Assembly: GCA_003279535.1 (NCBI GenBank)
Contig: QCHO01000005.1
Coordinates: 1 to 64,000 of the forward strand
DNA from: Prochlorococcus sp. AG-402-C22
GTDB taxonomy: Bacteria > Cyanobacteriota > Cyanobacteriia > PCC-6307 > Cyanobiaceae
Direction: 5' to 3'
Length of the DNA stretch: 64,000 bases
Part shown: in pieces, positions 48,594 through 58,955 of the stretch
How the letters are laid out: every line of letters starts with the position of its first letter
Position numbering within the stretch: the first letter of the stretch is position 1
Position numbers and translations under genes: made by a program
The notes under the pieces: model-generated
What the model saw: the letters and a program-made list of their open reading frames with translations, nothing else
Told to the model about the DNA's origin: nothing
Databases searched by the model: none

Positions 48594-49322
48594 ATGAATG
48601 AAATTAATCAAATAAATAATGAACTAATAAGAAAATCAAGAATTCTATTAGTTGATGATGAGCCTGGTTTAAGAACAGCTGTTAAAACATTTCTAGAGGA
48701 CGAAGGCTTTGAAATATTTATTGCAGTTGATGGAGAGGATGGTTGGGAAAAAGCTCAAACAATTTTTCCCGATTTGATAATTAGCGATATTATGATGCCC
48801 CGAGCTAACGGTTATACATTATTAGAAAAAATTAGAGAGGATGAAAAATTAGGAGGAACTCCAGTTATTTTTCTAACTGCAAAAGGAATGACCCTAGACA
48901 GAACAGAAGGTTATCTTGCAGGAGTTGATGATTATATTTCCAAACCTTTCGACCCCGATGAATTAGCTGCAAGAGTTAAAAATGTAATCAATAGACAAGA
49001 ACGTTTACTAAAAGAAGCCGCACGATTCGCAGATATAGACGTAAGCAAAATGGCGAAGCAAATTACTGAAATAAAATCCATGCTTACAGACCAAAATCCA
49101 ACTAATTCAGAAAATAAAATAAATCTTCCTAGTTTTACTCCAAGAGAAGCAAGTGTACTTCAACTAGTAGCAGAGGGGCTGATGAACAAGGAAATTGCAA
49201 GACAGCTTGAAACATCTATTAGAAATGTTGAAAAATATGTAAGTAGACTTTTTATCAAGACAGGGACATCTAGCCGAACCGAATTAGTTCGTTATGCACT
49301 TGAAAATCATCTAGTTAAATGA
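48594..49322 (+). CDS. NarL-family response regulator, Rre1/Ycf29-like
   Basis: A 242-residue response regulator: receiver domain (about 15-135) with acidic Asp21/Asp22, phosphoacceptor Asp65 in DLIISDIMMPR, FLTAKG and SKPFDP, and a C-terminal LuxR-type helix-turn-helix, FTPREASVLQLVAEGLMNKEIARQLETSIRNVEKYVSRLFIKTG. The linker and HTH resemble cyanobacterial Rre1 and plastid Ycf29, which act with the sensor Hik2 in stress and redox responses. No sensor kinase is in the window. Confidence 0.8.
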   Translation: MNEINQINNELIRKSRILLVDDEPGLRTAVKTFLEDEGFEIFIAVDGEDGWEKAQTIFPDLIISDIMMPRANGYTLLEKIREDEKLGGTPVIFLTAKGMTLDRTEGYLAGVDDYISKPFDPDELAARVKNVINRQERLLKEAARFADIDVSKMAKQITEIKSMLTDQNPTNSENKINLPSFTPREASVLQLVAEGLMNKEIARQLETSIRNVEKYVSRLFIKTGTSSRTELVRYALENHLVK

Positions 49323-49323
49323 A

Positions 49324-50025
49324 TTAGTTAATTTTTTCGAATTCAATTAGTTTTGAAAAATAAAAAGGAGCTTGATTTAATTTCATTTTGACTACGCTAA
49401 ATCCTCTTTCTTTAGCGGCATTAATAATACCCTTTTCTTTTAATGTATAAGCTCTTGTAGTTTTACTTGGCCCAGGAAATAATTTACCTATATTTTTTAG
49501 AACAGCAAGAACTGGAGTATACGGAGCAAAGCTAACGATAAGTTTTTCTTTGCTTAAATCGCATAGATGTTGGACCATTTCTTCTGCAACCGGTTGAGGA
49601 TAATGAATAAATACATCCAAACAAACTACAACATCAAATAATCCTTTTAATTGTTCAAGATCACAGACTTCAAATTTGATTTTACCTTGGTTCAAACCTA
49701 AATCTTTTATGCGTTTTTTTGTTTCTTTAATCATTTCAGAAGAAATATCGCTTACTTGTAATTCTTTTATACCAAGTCTAAGTAAAGGTATTGATAGACT
49801 TCCTACACCACATCCAGCATCACAAAAACTTTTTTTTGTTAGTTCAGGATATTTTTTGATGTATGAAACTACATCATCTACAGTCTTTTGATGTCCTTTT
49901 CTAATATTTTTCTGAACCGTATTAATTTCATCAGATTTACTATAAATTTTGTTCCATCTTTCAAAGCCAGTGCCATTAAAATACTCCCTAACTTCACTTT
50001 TTTCGATAATCTTATTTGACGGCAT
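49324..50025 (-). CDS. chlM: Magnesium-protoporphyrin IX methyltransferase
   Basis: A 233-residue SAM methyltransferase of chlorophyll synthesis. EYFNGTGFERWNKIYSKSDEINTVQKNIRKGHQKTVDDVV at the start, FCDAGCGVGSLSIPLLRLG (SAM loop), CLDVFIHYPQ and the C-terminal IVSFAPYTPVLAVLKNIGKLFPGPSKTTRAY are ChlM/BchM hallmarks. Converges with the Rre1-like gene (one base between stops) and diverges from purE. Confidence 0.96.
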   Translation of the reverse strand: MPSNKIIEKSEVREYFNGTGFERWNKIYSKSDEINTVQKNIRKGHQKTVDDVVSYIKKYPELTKKSFCDAGCGVGSLSIPLLRLGIKELQVSDISSEMIKETKKRIKDLGLNQGKIKFEVCDLEQLKGLFDVVVCLDVFIHYPQPVAEEMVQHLCDLSKEKLIVSFAPYTPVLAVLKNIGKLFPGPSKTTRAYTLKEKGIINAAKERGFSVVKMKLNQAPFYFSKLIEFEKIN

Positions 50026-50114
50026 AATATTCTATGAAAATTTATTCTTTTTATATTAACTAACTGGCGCTAAATTAATTGCACGCCATTATAGGAAAGA
50101 ATTGATTTGTTATT

Positions 50115-50651
50115 TTGTCAGAATTGAATTCTAAAGATATTTATAAAATCGCTGTCGTAATGGGTAGTGATTCAGATCTAAAAACATTAAAACCTGCTAT
50201 TGACATTTTAAGAGAATTTGGGATACAAGCGGAAGTTTGTATACTTTCTGCCCATCGAACACCTATTGAAATGATGGAATATGCAAAAAATGCAGAATCA
50301 GAAAACATAAAAGTAATAATTGCCGGTGCTGGTGGTGCTGCTCATCTTCCAGGAATGTTGGCATCCATAACTTGCATTCCTGTAATTGGAGTACCAGTAG
50401 AGAGTAAGACACTTAAGGGGATTGACTCTCTTTTATCAATTGTTCAAATGCCCGCTGGAATACCAGTAGCAACAGTTGCAATTAATGGAAGTCAAAATGC
50501 TGGATTATTGGCAATAGAGATGATCAGTTTATTTGATGAATCCATAAAAGAAAATTTAAAAGAATTCAGAGAAAATCTTCGTACACAGGTTAGAACTAAA
50601 AATAGTAAGTTATCAACTATTGGAGCTAACAATTATCTTCAAAATAAATGA
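50115..50651 (+). CDS. purE: N5-carboxyaminoimidazole ribonucleotide mutase
   Basis: A 178-residue class I PurE of purine synthesis. VVMGSDSDLKTLKPA, ILSAHRTPIEMMEYA and the loop IIAGAGGAAHLPGMLASI are complete; PMPAGIPVATVAINGSQNAGLLA appears as QMPAGIPVATVAING. The TTG at 50115 is used as the start since no ATG precedes the conserved core except the one inside VVMGSD. Convergent with cysC. Confidence 0.95.
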   Translation: MSELNSKDIYKIAVVMGSDSDLKTLKPAIDILREFGIQAEVCILSAHRTPIEMMEYAKNAESENIKVIIAGAGGAAHLPGMLASITCIPVIGVPVESKTLKGIDSLLSIVQMPAGIPVATVAINGSQNAGLLAIEMISLFDESIKENLKEFRENLRTQVRTKNSKLSTIGANNYLQNK

Positions 50652-50666
50652 ACTAATATTTTTCTA

Positions 50667-51290
50667 CTAGCCCTTTTTAAGAAAGTTTTCTTTTTTTAGA
50701 TAGTTAATAACTTTTTCAACTGAATCATTTAAATCTAACGAACCTGTATCAACAACAATTTCTGGATTATGAGGAGCTTCATATGGACTAGAAATCCCAG
50801 TAAAGTCCTTAATTGCTCCCAAACGAGCTTTCTTATAAAGACCTTTAGTATCCCTATTTTCGCAAACTTTGATATCTGCAGCACAATAAACTTCAATAAA
50901 ATCCTTAGATCCAATAATTTTTCTCACCTTATCTCTATCGCTAATAAATGGTGAAACGAATGCTGTAATAGTTATTATCCCGGCATTCATAAATAAATTC
51001 GCAACTTCTCCTATTCTTCTTATATTTTCTTCTCTATCTTGATCCGAAAACCCAAGATCTTTACATAAACCATGTCTTATATTATCTCCATCCAAAACGT
51101 AAGTTGAAAAACCATCTAAGTGTAAAACTTCATTTAAAGCATTGGCCAATGTACTTTTACCTGAGCCTGATAAACCTGTAAACCAAATAACCATTCCTTT
51201 ATGACCTCTCATTTTCTCTAACTGATTTCTATCAATAGTTAAATTGTGCCACTTTATATTGGTTGACTTTGTTTGATCTTGGTCTTTCAT
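50667..51290 (-). CDS. cysC: Adenylylsulfate (APS) kinase
   Basis: A 207-residue P-loop kinase making PAPS. Walker A GLSGSGKST (about 39-47), LDGDNIRHGLCKDLGFSDQDREENIRRIGEVANLF, FVSPFISDRDKVR and DFTGISSPYEAPHNPEIVVDT are diagnostic. It feeds sulfate reduction or sulfation. It is the middle of a run of minus-strand genes after purE. Confidence 0.96.
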   Translation of the reverse strand: MKDQDQTKSTNIKWHNLTIDRNQLEKMRGHKGMVIWFTGLSGSGKSTLANALNEVLHLDGFSTYVLDGDNIRHGLCKDLGFSDQDREENIRRIGEVANLFMNAGIITITAFVSPFISDRDKVRKIIGSKDFIEVYCAADIKVCENRDTKGLYKKARLGAIKDFTGISSPYEAPHNPEIVVDTGSLDLNDSVEKVINYLKKENFLKKG

Positions 51291-51331
51291 TTTTGCATCA
51301 TCAAAATTAAAAACCTATCCTAACCCTTGCT

Positions 51332-51643
51332 TCATAAATTATGAAATCCCTCTTTACGAAGAAACTCAATTGATTTCGATACCATATCCCCCTGTAACTG
51401 GATATTACTATCAACTAATGTTCCTCCAGTACTACAAAAAACTTTAATTTTTTTAAGCAGTTCTTTTAATAAGATTTCATCCTCAGTTCCTAAACCTCTA
51501 ATTAGAGTGATAATTTTACCCTTTTTACCTTTTTTTTGTTTTGAAATATTTATTTTTGATCCTTTATTAAAAGTATTTGCCTTAGTTGTTTCTTCAGATA
51601 TTTTTTCTTGATTATCAAATTCAATCCAATTCTTTTTTCCCAT
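51332..51643 (-). CDS. SUI1/eIF1-like translation factor (YciH family)
   Basis: A 103-residue protein whose C-terminal 70 residues form the SUI1 domain: KIITLIRGLGTEDEILLKELLKKIKVFCSTGGTLVDSNIQLQGDMVSKSIEFLRKEGF. The lysine-rich N-terminal part is variable. Bacterial SUI1 proteins can discriminate initiation complexes in vitro, but the physiological role is unclear. It is divergent from trpB. Confidence 0.9.
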   Translation of the reverse strand: MGKKNWIEFDNQEKISEETTKANTFNKGSKINISKQKKGKKGKIITLIRGLGTEDEILLKELLKKIKVFCSTGGTLVDSNIQLQGDMVSKSIEFLRKEGFHNL

Positions 51644-51690
51644 TATTTTTAATATAATCTATAGTTAGTTAATACTTATTCTATAGAAAA

Positions 51691-52935
51691 GTGGTAAGTA
51701 CATTTTCTCGCCAAGATCAAAATTATAAAAATGACGATTTAAATCAACCCTCCAAAGAGGGTAGATTTGGCAAATATGGTGGTCAATATGTTCCTGAAAC
51801 ACTAATGCCTGCTCTTTTTGAACTTGAAACAGCTGCAGCAAATGCATGGAAAGATAAACTTTTTGTAGAAGAATTAAATCATCTACTTAAAACTTATGTA
51901 GGGAGAGAAACACCACTTTACGAAGCCAAAAGACTTACCGAATATTACAAAACTAAACAAGCAACTGCAATAATATGGCTTAAAAGGGAAGATTTAAATC
52001 ATACTGGTGCTCACAAAATCAATAATGCACTTGGACAAGCTTTATTAGCAATAAGAATGGGTAAAAAAAGGATAATTGCAGAAACTGGAGCAGGTCAACA
52101 TGGAGTTGCTACGGCTACTGTTTGTGCGAGATTTGGCTTGAAATGCATTATCTATATGGGTGCTGAGGATATTAAAAGGCAATCACTCAACGTCTTTAGA
52201 ATGAAACTGCTGGGAGCTGAAGTTAAAGTTGTAAATTCTGGAACTGCAACACTTAAGGATGCTACTAGTGAAGCTATTAGAGATTGGGTTTCTAATGTCG
52301 AAACCACACACTACATATTAGGATCTGTTGCGGGTCCACACCCTTTCCCAAAGATTGTGAGAGATTTTCATGCAGTTATAGGAGAAGAGACTAAAAAACA
52401 ATGTATGGAATCGTTTGGATCCTTACCAGATATTTTGCTTGCTTGCGTAGGTGGGGGATCAAATGCAATGGGTCTTTTCCATCCTTTCGTTAAAGAAACA
52501 TCTGTACGACTAATTGGAGTTGAAGCAGCAGGAAGCGGAGTTGATACTGACAAACATGCTGCAACTATCACTAAAGGGTCAGTTGGAATTTTGCACGGAT
52601 CAATGAGTCTTCTTTTACAAGATGATAATGGTCAAGTACAAGAAGCCCACTCAATAAGTGCAGGTTTAGATTACCCAGGAGTAGGGCCTGAACATAGCCA
52701 TTTAAAAGATATAGGTAGAGCAGAATATGGATCAGTCACAGATCAAGAAGCTTTGGATGCTTTGAGACTTGTTAGTGAACTTGAAGGAATTATACCCGCA
52801 CTCGAAACGTCCCATGCCTTTGCTTGGTTAGATAAATTATGCCCTACTCTTGAAAAAGATACTCACATAGTTATCAATTGCTCTGGAAGAGGTGACAAAG
52901 ATGTTAATACTGTTGCATCTTCATTAGATATTTAA
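51691..52935 (+). CDS. trpB: Tryptophan synthase beta chain
   Basis: A 414-residue PLP enzyme joining indole and serine. [19 protein letters not shown], the Schiff-base motif [20 protein letters not shown] (Lys109), [13 protein letters not shown], the phosphate loop [12 protein letters not shown] and [11 protein letters not shown] are intact. The start is GTG at 51691. Its stop meets convergent rhodanese gene with no gap. Confidence 0.98.
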   Translation: MVSTFSRQDQNYKNDDLNQPSKEGRFGKYGGQYVPETLMPALFELETAAANAWKDKLFVEELNHLLKTYVGRETPLYEAKRLTEYYKTKQATAIIWLKREDLNHTGAHKINNALGQALLAIRMGKKRIIAETGAGQHGVATATVCARFGLKCIIYMGAEDIKRQSLNVFRMKLLGAEVKVVNSGTATLKDATSEAIRDWVSNVETTHYILGSVAGPHPFPKIVRDFHAVIGEETKKQCMESFGSLPDILLACVGGGSNAMGLFHPFVKETSVRLIGVEAAGSGVDTDKHAATITKGSVGILHGSMSLLLQDDNGQVQEAHSISAGLDYPGVGPEHSHLKDIGRAEYGSVTDQEALDALRLVSELEGIIPALETSHAFAWLDKLCPTLEKDTHIVINCSGRGDKDVNTVASSLDI

Positions 52936-53292
52936 TCAATACCTAGGAATTGATGGGTCAATATCTCTACTCCATCCATCAATACCCTCCTCCAAATTCC
53001 ATATTTCAGTAACAATATTATTATCTAAAGACCATTGGCAAAAGTTATAACTTCTTATTCCTGCGTGACAAGAAACAACTATTTCTCTGTCTAATAAAGC
53101 AGCAAATATTTCTTCAAGGTATTCAGATGTAACTTGACTAATTGGTATATGTAAAAATTCTCTTGAGAAACGAGCTATTTCCAGCTCTGACTGTTCTCTT
53201 ACATCAATCAAAACTGGATCCGCTTTCTCAGAATTAAACCAATCATTGAGACTAGAAGCATTTATAGTTTTTGGATAACTTCCCAATTTCAA
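52936..53292 (-). CDS. Rhodanese-domain protein
   Basis: A 118-residue single rhodanese domain. VLIDVREQSELEIARF is the standard central strand and helix, and VSCHAGIRSYNF is the active-site loop with the catalytic Cys in the CxxGxRS pattern. It may carry persulfide sulfur; no partner is implied by context. Convergent with trpB. Confidence 0.88.
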   Translation of the reverse strand: MKLGSYPKTINASSLNDWFNSEKADPVLIDVREQSELEIARFSREFLHIPISQVTSEYLEEIFAALLDREIVVSCHAGIRSYNFCQWSLDNNIVTEIWNLEEGIDGWSRDIDPSIPRY

Positions 53293-53369
53293 AAATAAAT
53301 TATGTGTTATTTACAATTTAATAAATTCAGTTGCAGGAGTAAATTTATTGTTAAAAATAAAAATAAACA

Positions 53370-54836
53370 TTGAGAATGAAACTTAAAGTAATAGCAATAA
53401 TTACATTATTATCTTTATTACTTTTTTTTGGTTATAAAAAAATTTCTGCCATTAAAAATAAGGAGCAAAGTACAAATATTGAGCAACTTAATATATTAAA
53501 ATATTTACCTGAAGATAATAAATTATTATTCATTTCAAATGCAGATAGTTCAAATATTATTAATAATATTGAAAAAGATAAAAACCCAAAAAATCAAGAT
53601 AACTTTCTTTCAATTAAATATTCTATATTAGATTACTTAGGTATAGATCTAGGTAGTAATAAAATAGAAGATATTTATAATAATGAACTATTAATTTCAT
53701 TTTTTGAAAATAATAAAAAGCTCAAAGATGATATTTTGATGATTTTTAAGATTAAGCCAGAAAAAAACCTAGATGATGTATTAAATCTGTCCAATAAAAT
53801 TGATCAGGCCAACGAAATAATACCTATTTTTAGAGAAAATAAATTAAATTTTCTTAACTTTATATATCGGACAGAAGACAATTATATTATTGCTTCATCA
53901 GATAAAAAATTAATTTTAAATAGTATTAAAAATAGTACGGATTTTAATGAAAAAAAATTGCAGTATGAGAGAGAGCTTTTTGGAATAAAAAACCAAAATA
54001 ATATCTTATTTACAAAGCGATTTGGGCAAAGTATATTTTTTAATAATGCAATTTTTCCCGAGAAAAATGACTATGTTATAGCGACAACATTTAACTTTAA
54101 AAATCAATATCTAATTTTAAAATCATATTTACTAAGTAATAAAAAAAATATCGATATGAATGCTTACGATAAGTTAATTGACACAGAGAATTCATATAAA
54201 GATAATCCTCAAGTTTCAATTTTTAGTGATGCAAAAAATTTTAATAATTATCTAAACCCTTTAATAAATGATTTTGAAAACTGTTTTTTTGAAGAGTTTA
54301 ATAAAAAAGCAAATCAAAATATTTTAATTCTCAATTCAAATAAAGATTGGATTATTACATTTGAAAAAAATACTGAAGATCAATTTGATTTAAGTGATAT
54401 GAAAAAATTAAAAGATTTCAACAAATACACTTTGAAAAAAAATGAAGATACTTACTCGATATATTCCAAAGATATTCTTAAAGAAAAAGACAATATGATA
54501 AAACAAATAACTTATGAACAAATCTTTTCAATAGAATCAGGGGATTTACAGTTTATAAGTAATCATTTAATTGATGGTAAAAAACTAGAAACAATCTCAA
54601 AAAAATTTTTTAACTTACTAAGTAATAAAGATAAATCTGCTTTTCTTTATGCAAAAGTTGATATCAAGGATGTAAATTATGATAAAATTGAATATTTTTC
54701 TGATTTAGAAGACCTTAATTTTTTGGTTAGAAATATTTTAAAAATTTCAAATGAAGAAACTTTAGAAATCATAAGACAATCTATTCCTGAAAAAAATCCA
54801 ATTCTTTACGTAGAAAAAACATTAAAAATACTTTAA
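53370..54836 (+). CDS. DUF3352-like membrane-anchored protein of unknown function
   Basis: About 488 residues with an N-terminal hydrophobic anchor (about 5-23) followed by a soluble, lysine- and asparagine-rich body. NILKYLPEDNKLLFISNADSS and the repeated pattern of aspartate and asparagine-rich strands resemble cyanobacterial DUF3352 proteins, whose role is unknown. The start is either TTG at 53370 or, more plausibly, ATG at 53376. The strongly A-rich codon use exceeds that of its neighbours, suggesting weak constraint on sequence. Confidence 0.6.
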   Translation: MRMKLKVIAIITLLSLLLFFGYKKISAIKNKEQSTNIEQLNILKYLPEDNKLLFISNADSSNIINNIEKDKNPKNQDNFLSIKYSILDYLGIDLGSNKIEDIYNNELLISFFENNKKLKDDILMIFKIKPEKNLDDVLNLSNKIDQANEIIPIFRENKLNFLNFIYRTEDNYIIASSDKKLILNSIKNSTDFNEKKLQYERELFGIKNQNNILFTKRFGQSIFFNNAIFPEKNDYVIATTFNFKNQYLILKSYLLSNKKNIDMNAYDKLIDTENSYKDNPQVSIFSDAKNFNNYLNPLINDFENCFFEEFNKKANQNILILNSNKDWIITFEKNTEDQFDLSDMKKLKDFNKYTLKKNEDTYSIYSKDILKEKDNMIKQITYEQIFSIESGDLQFISNHLIDGKKLETISKKFFNLLSNKDKSAFLYAKVDIKDVNYDKIEYFSDLEDLNFLVRNILKISNEETLEIIRQSIPEKNPILYVEKTLKIL

Positions 54837-54960
54837 TAAAGTTATTCAAACAAGTTTCAAAAATAATAAATTTAAATTTTCGTTAAGTTCATAACCTGTG
54901 GTTAATTAAAAATAATTTGACTATCTTTAATCTATAGGTATTTGATATTGAATCAAGAAA

Positions 54961-56106
54961 TTGGATAGCAACAAACTAATTTTAAAACCAGGATTAGAGG
55001 GAGTACCAGTTACTAATTCATCTATCTGTGATATTGACGGCAACAAAGGTAAATTATTGTATAGAGGCTACTCCATTGAGGAACTATCCAAAAAAAGCAG
55101 TTTTTTAGAAACTGCTTATCTACTGATTTGGGGTGAATTGCCTACAGCCATTCAACTAAGAGATTTTGAACAAGAAGTTCAAATGCATAGAAGATTAAGT
55201 TTTAGAGTTAGAGATATGATGAAATGTTTCCCCGCGACTGGTCATCCTATGGATGCTCTTCAATCTAGTGCGGCTTCTTTAGGGCTTTTCTATTCACGTA
55301 GAGCAATAGATGATCCTAATTACATTTACAACGCAGTGATAAGACTAATAGCAAAAATACCCACTATGATTGCTGCGTTTCAACTTATTAGAAAAGGACA
55401 AGACCCTATTCAACCTAGAGATGATTTAACTTACTCATCAAATTTTCTTTACATGTTGACTGAAAAAGAGCAAGATCCTATAGCTGCAAAAGTTTTTGAT
55501 AGGTGTTTAATCTTACATGCTGAACATAGTTTAAACGCAAGTACATTTAGCGCTAGAGTGACTGCAAGCACTCTTACAGATCCATATGCAGTCATTGCCT
55601 CTGCAGTCGGCACATTGGCTGGCCCTTTGCATGGAGGAGCTAATGAGGATGTGATTGCAATGTTAGAAGAGATCAAAACTCCAGACAATGCTGCTTCTTT
55701 TTTAGATAACGCGATAAAAAATAAAAGTAAGATAATGGGCTTCGGTCATAGAGAATATAAAGTAAAAGATCCAAGAGCAATAATTCTTCAAAAACTGGCA
55801 GAAGAGCTTTTTATAAGATTTGGAGCAGATGAAATGTATGAAGTTGCTAAAGCTTTAGAGGCAGAAGCTATTCCAAGACTTGGACCAAAGGGCATATTCC
55901 CTAATGTGGACTTTTATTCTGGTCTTGTTTATAGGAAACTTGGTATTCCTCGTGATTTATTTACTCCAATTTTTGCGATATCAAGAGTTGCTGGTTGGTT
56001 GGCTCATTGGAGAGAACAACTTGGAGCAAACAGAATTTTTAGACCATCTCAAATATATACTGGTTCAGCTCCAAGGAATTGGATCAGATTAGAAAATAGA
56101 GAATAA
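54961..56106 (+). CDS. gltA: Citrate synthase
   Basis: A 381-residue enzyme condensing acetyl-CoA and oxaloacetate. LLYRGYSIEEL, HAEHSLNASTFSARVTAST (catalytic His), GTLAGPLHGGANEDV (His) and MGFGHREYKVKDPRA with the substrate-binding residues are intact, followed by NVDFYSGLVYRKLGI. The TTG at 54961 is taken as the start. In this lineage the TCA cycle is incomplete and it supplies 2-oxoglutarate for nitrogen assimilation (family knowledge). It precedes ndhA by 75 bases. Confidence 0.97.
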   Translation: MDSNKLILKPGLEGVPVTNSSICDIDGNKGKLLYRGYSIEELSKKSSFLETAYLLIWGELPTAIQLRDFEQEVQMHRRLSFRVRDMMKCFPATGHPMDALQSSAASLGLFYSRRAIDDPNYIYNAVIRLIAKIPTMIAAFQLIRKGQDPIQPRDDLTYSSNFLYMLTEKEQDPIAAKVFDRCLILHAEHSLNASTFSARVTASTLTDPYAVIASAVGTLAGPLHGGANEDVIAMLEEIKTPDNAASFLDNAIKNKSKIMGFGHREYKVKDPRAIILQKLAEELFIRFGADEMYEVAKALEAEAIPRLGPKGIFPNVDFYSGLVYRKLGIPRDLFTPIFAISRVAGWLAHWREQLGANRIFRPSQIYTGSAPRNWIRLENRE

Positions 56107-56181
56107 TATTTGCAGCTTTTCATAAAAAACACACATATTGTTTGTGACGAGTTAATCTATTAAGTAAATAACTAAAAAATT

Positions 56182-57300
56182 TTGGAATACGGACTTGATC
56201 TCGAATATAGTTTTAATGAATTTTTAAAAGGCTTTGGCCTTTCTAGTGAGATCGCGCATATAATTTGGCTCCCTCTGCCTATGCTTTTAGTTTTAGTTGC
56301 AGCAGTTGTTGGAGTTCTAGTAACAGTTTGGCTTGAAAGAAAGATTTCTGCCGCTGCTCAACAAAGAATAGGACCAGAATATGCAGGAGCTCTCGGTGTA
56401 CTCCAACCGATTGCAGATGGTCTTAAGTTATTAGTAAAAGAGGATATTATTCCTGCGAAAGCAGATGGGATTCTCTTCACTGCAGGACCTATATTAGTTC
56501 TTGTCCCAGTTATCCTCTCTTGGCTAATTGTTCCTTTTGGGCAAAACCTTCTTATAAGTAATGTTGGTATCGGAATATTTCTATGGATTGCATTAAGTAG
56601 TATCCAACCAATTGGTCTTCTTATGAGCGGATATGCATCAAATAACAAATATTCATTATTAGGTGGATTAAGAGCAGCTGCCCAATCTATAAGTTACGAA
56701 ATACCATTAGCTTTATCTGTACTGGCTATTGTCCTAATGACAAATTCTCTAAGTACTATTGACATCGTTAACCAACAAAGTGGAGCTGGCATACTAAGTT
56801 GGAATATTTGGAGACAACCAGTTGGCTTTATAGTTTTTTGGATTTGTGCACTTGCTGAATGTGAACGACTTCCATTTGACTTGCCTGAAGCTGAAGAAGA
56901 ATTAGTTGCGGGTTATCAAACTGAATATGCAGGAATGAAATTCGCATTATTTTACCTTGGTAGCTACATCAATCTAATACTTTCAGCCTTATTGGTATCA
57001 ATACTTTATTTGGGAGGATGGGGTTTTCCTATACCTGTAGAAGTAATAGCTAAATTTCTTAATTTGCCAATCAATGCTCCTTTTATACAAGTTTTTACTG
57101 CATCAATAGGAATAGTAATGACTGTTTTGAAAGCATATCTATTAGTGTTTGTTGCAATACTATTACGTTGGACAACTCCAAGAGTAAGAATAGATCAACT
57201 TTTAGATCTCGGATGGAAGTTTCTTCTTCCAATTTCTCTTGCTAATCTTTTGGTAACTGCAGGATTAAAACTTGCTTTTCCACAATTTTTTGGTGGCTGA
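56182..57300 (+). CDS. ndhA: NDH-1 subunit A (NdhA)
   Basis: A 372-residue membrane-arm subunit at the quinone site, with about eight helices. [39 protein letters not shown] and [38 protein letters not shown] are the conserved quinone-site loops. The TTG at 56182 is the start. First of ndhA-ndhI-ndhG-ndhE. Confidence 0.98.
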   Translation: MEYGLDLEYSFNEFLKGFGLSSEIAHIIWLPLPMLLVLVAAVVGVLVTVWLERKISAAAQQRIGPEYAGALGVLQPIADGLKLLVKEDIIPAKADGILFTAGPILVLVPVILSWLIVPFGQNLLISNVGIGIFLWIALSSIQPIGLLMSGYASNNKYSLLGGLRAAAQSISYEIPLALSVLAIVLMTNSLSTIDIVNQQSGAGILSWNIWRQPVGFIVFWICALAECERLPFDLPEAEEELVAGYQTEYAGMKFALFYLGSYINLILSALLVSILYLGGWGFPIPVEVIAKFLNLPINAPFIQVFTASIGIVMTVLKAYLLVFVAILLRWTTPRVRIDQLLDLGWKFLLPISLANLLVTAGLKLAFPQFFGG

Positions 57301-57323
57301 ATTTAAGTATATTTACTTAAATT
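57300..57323. repeat. 10-bp inverted repeat just after ndhA
   Basis: AATTTAAGTA (57300-57309) pairs with TACTTAAATT (57314-57323) around TATT, starting on the last base of the ndhA stop codon. A small AT-only hairpin in the 68-base ndhA-ndhI gap; it may affect processing, or be chance. Confidence 0.4.
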
Positions 57324-57368
57324 TAAAATTAATCCACTAAAATAAAATAACTAAGTGAATTCTTCAAA

Positions 57369-57995
57369 ATGAAAAATTTCCTTCAACAAGTAAATAGCTA
57401 TATTAAAGAAGCTTTCAGTGCTGGAAAATATTTATACAATGGCTTGTCAGTAACTTTTGATCATCTTCGAAGAAGACCTGTTACTGTTCAATATCCATAT
57501 GAAAAACTCATACCCTCTGAAAGATATAGAGGCAGAATACATTATGAATTCGATAAATGTATTGCTTGTGAAGTTTGCGTGAGAGTATGTCCCATAAATC
57601 TTCCAGTAGTTGACTGGGTTATGAATAAAGAAACAAAAAAAAAGGAACTTAGAAATTATTCAATAGATTTTGGAGTTTGTATTTTTTGTGGAAATTGTGT
57701 TGAATATTGTCCTACTAATTGTCTATCAATGACAGAAGAATATGAATTAGCTACTTTCGATAGGCACAATTTAAATTTCGATAATGTCGCACTTGGGAGA
57801 CTTCCTACAAATGTCACAACAGATCCATCAGTAAAACCATTAAGAGAACTTACTTATCTACCTAAAGGGGTAATGGATCCTCACGAAATCCCATCTTCAG
57901 AAATCAGAGTTGGTAAATTACCTGAAGAAGTCTATGATTGGATGAAACCAGCCTCCACTGAAAATAAAGATAAAATTTCTAATTCAAACAATTAA
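57369..57995 (+). CDS. ndhI: NDH-1 subunit I (NdhI), 2[4Fe-4S] ferredoxin type
   Basis: A 208-residue subunit carrying two [4Fe-4S] clusters that pass electrons toward quinone. The ligands are [12 protein letters not shown] and [12 protein letters not shown]. The N-terminal amphipathic region ([36 protein letters not shown]) docks it to NdhA. It lies 13 bases before ndhG. Confidence 0.98.
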   Translation: MKNFLQQVNSYIKEAFSAGKYLYNGLSVTFDHLRRRPVTVQYPYEKLIPSERYRGRIHYEFDKCIACEVCVRVCPINLPVVDWVMNKETKKKELRNYSIDFGVCIFCGNCVEYCPTNCLSMTEEYELATFDRHNLNFDNVALGRLPTNVTTDPSVKPLRELTYLPKGVMDPHEIPSSEIRVGKLPEEVYDWMKPASTENKDKISNSNN

Positions 57996-58008
57996 TTTTC
58001 ATTAATTT

Positions 58009-58608
58009 ATGTCCATTGCAATAACAACTCAAATTATTTGTTTTACAGTTTTATCTTTAGTTGTTCTTATAGGAGCTCTTGGGGTTGTGTTGCTGGAAAG
58101 TATTGTTTATTCAGCCTTTCTTCTTGGAGGAGTTTTCATGAGTGTTGCTGGATTATATCTACTGTTAAACGCAAGTTTTGTTGCTGCAGCTCAAGTTTTA
58201 GTTTATGTGGGTGCAGTAAATGTACTAATAATTTTTGCTATAATGTTAGTCAATAAAAAAGAAGATTTAAAGCCCATTAATGACATTAAATCGAGGAGAA
58301 TTATATCAACATTAATATGTTTAACCCTACTCAGCCTTTTAATTAGAGTTGACTTGACCAATGTATGGAACCTAGCAAGCCCACAAAACTCAATAGGAGA
58401 AGAATCAACTATTAGGATCGGTGAGCATCTATTTAGTGATTATTTACTCCCATTTGAAGTAGCTTCAGTTTTACTTTTAATGGCGATGATTGGTGCAATT
58501 GTTTTAGCTAGAAGAGATGTAATGAACAAAGATATTTCAACAGGATTACCTGTTGATCAAGAGTTAATTGAAAAATCATCAGAACCACTACTTACTAATA
58601 AAAATTAA
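58009..58608 (+). CDS. ndhG: NDH-1 subunit G (NdhG)
   Basis: A 199-residue membrane subunit with five hydrophobic segments. The NuoJ/NdhG pattern GALGVVLLESIVYSAFLLGGVFMSVAGLYLLLNASFVAAAQVLVYVGAVNVLIIFAIMLV includes the pi-bulge region used in coupling. Placed between ndhI and ndhE as in other cyanobacteria and plastids. Confidence 0.97.
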   Translation: MSIAITTQIICFTVLSLVVLIGALGVVLLESIVYSAFLLGGVFMSVAGLYLLLNASFVAAAQVLVYVGAVNVLIIFAIMLVNKKEDLKPINDIKSRRIISTLICLTLLSLLIRVDLTNVWNLASPQNSIGEESTIRIGEHLFSDYLLPFEVASVLLLMAMIGAIVLARRDVMNKDISTGLPVDQELIEKSSEPLLTNKN

Positions 58609-58625
58609 TCTTCCAAGTTTTTATC

Positions 58626-58946
58626 ATGAATTTAGAATCAATTCCTATTCAAGCTTTTTTGATAGTATCTTCAGTACTATTTTGTATTGGTATTTGGGGA
58701 TTATTAAATAGCAGGAATGCAGTTCGAGTTCTAATGAGTATTGAATTAATGCTCAATGCAGTAAATATAAACTTAATGACTTTTTCTTCTTACATTGATA
58801 ATAATTTAATTCAAGGACAAGTTTTTACAATTTTTGTTATCACAGTTGCTGCTGCAGAAGCAGCCGTTGGATTAGCTATTCTTTTATCTCTTTACAGAAA
58901 TAGAGTGACTGTAGATATGGAAAGTTTTAATTTATTAAAATGGTAA
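58626..58946 (+). CDS. ndhE: NDH-1 subunit E (NdhE)
   Basis: A 106-residue three-helix subunit (NuoK type). LFCIGIWGLLNSRNAVRVLMSIELMLNAVNINLMTFSSYID holds the conserved Glu of the proton route, and VITVAAAEAAVGLAILLSLYRNRVTV the second. It is followed 9 bases later by nadK. Confidence 0.98.
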   Translation: MNLESIPIQAFLIVSSVLFCIGIWGLLNSRNAVRVLMSIELMLNAVNINLMTFSSYIDNNLIQGQVFTIFVITVAAAEAAVGLAILLSLYRNRVTVDMESFNLLKW

Positions 58947-58955
58947 AAGCATTAA

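Noticed and set aside
54893..54903. Near-consensus DnaA box before gltA
   Set aside because: One mismatch (TGTGGTTAA) and isolated; common by chance in AT-rich DNA.
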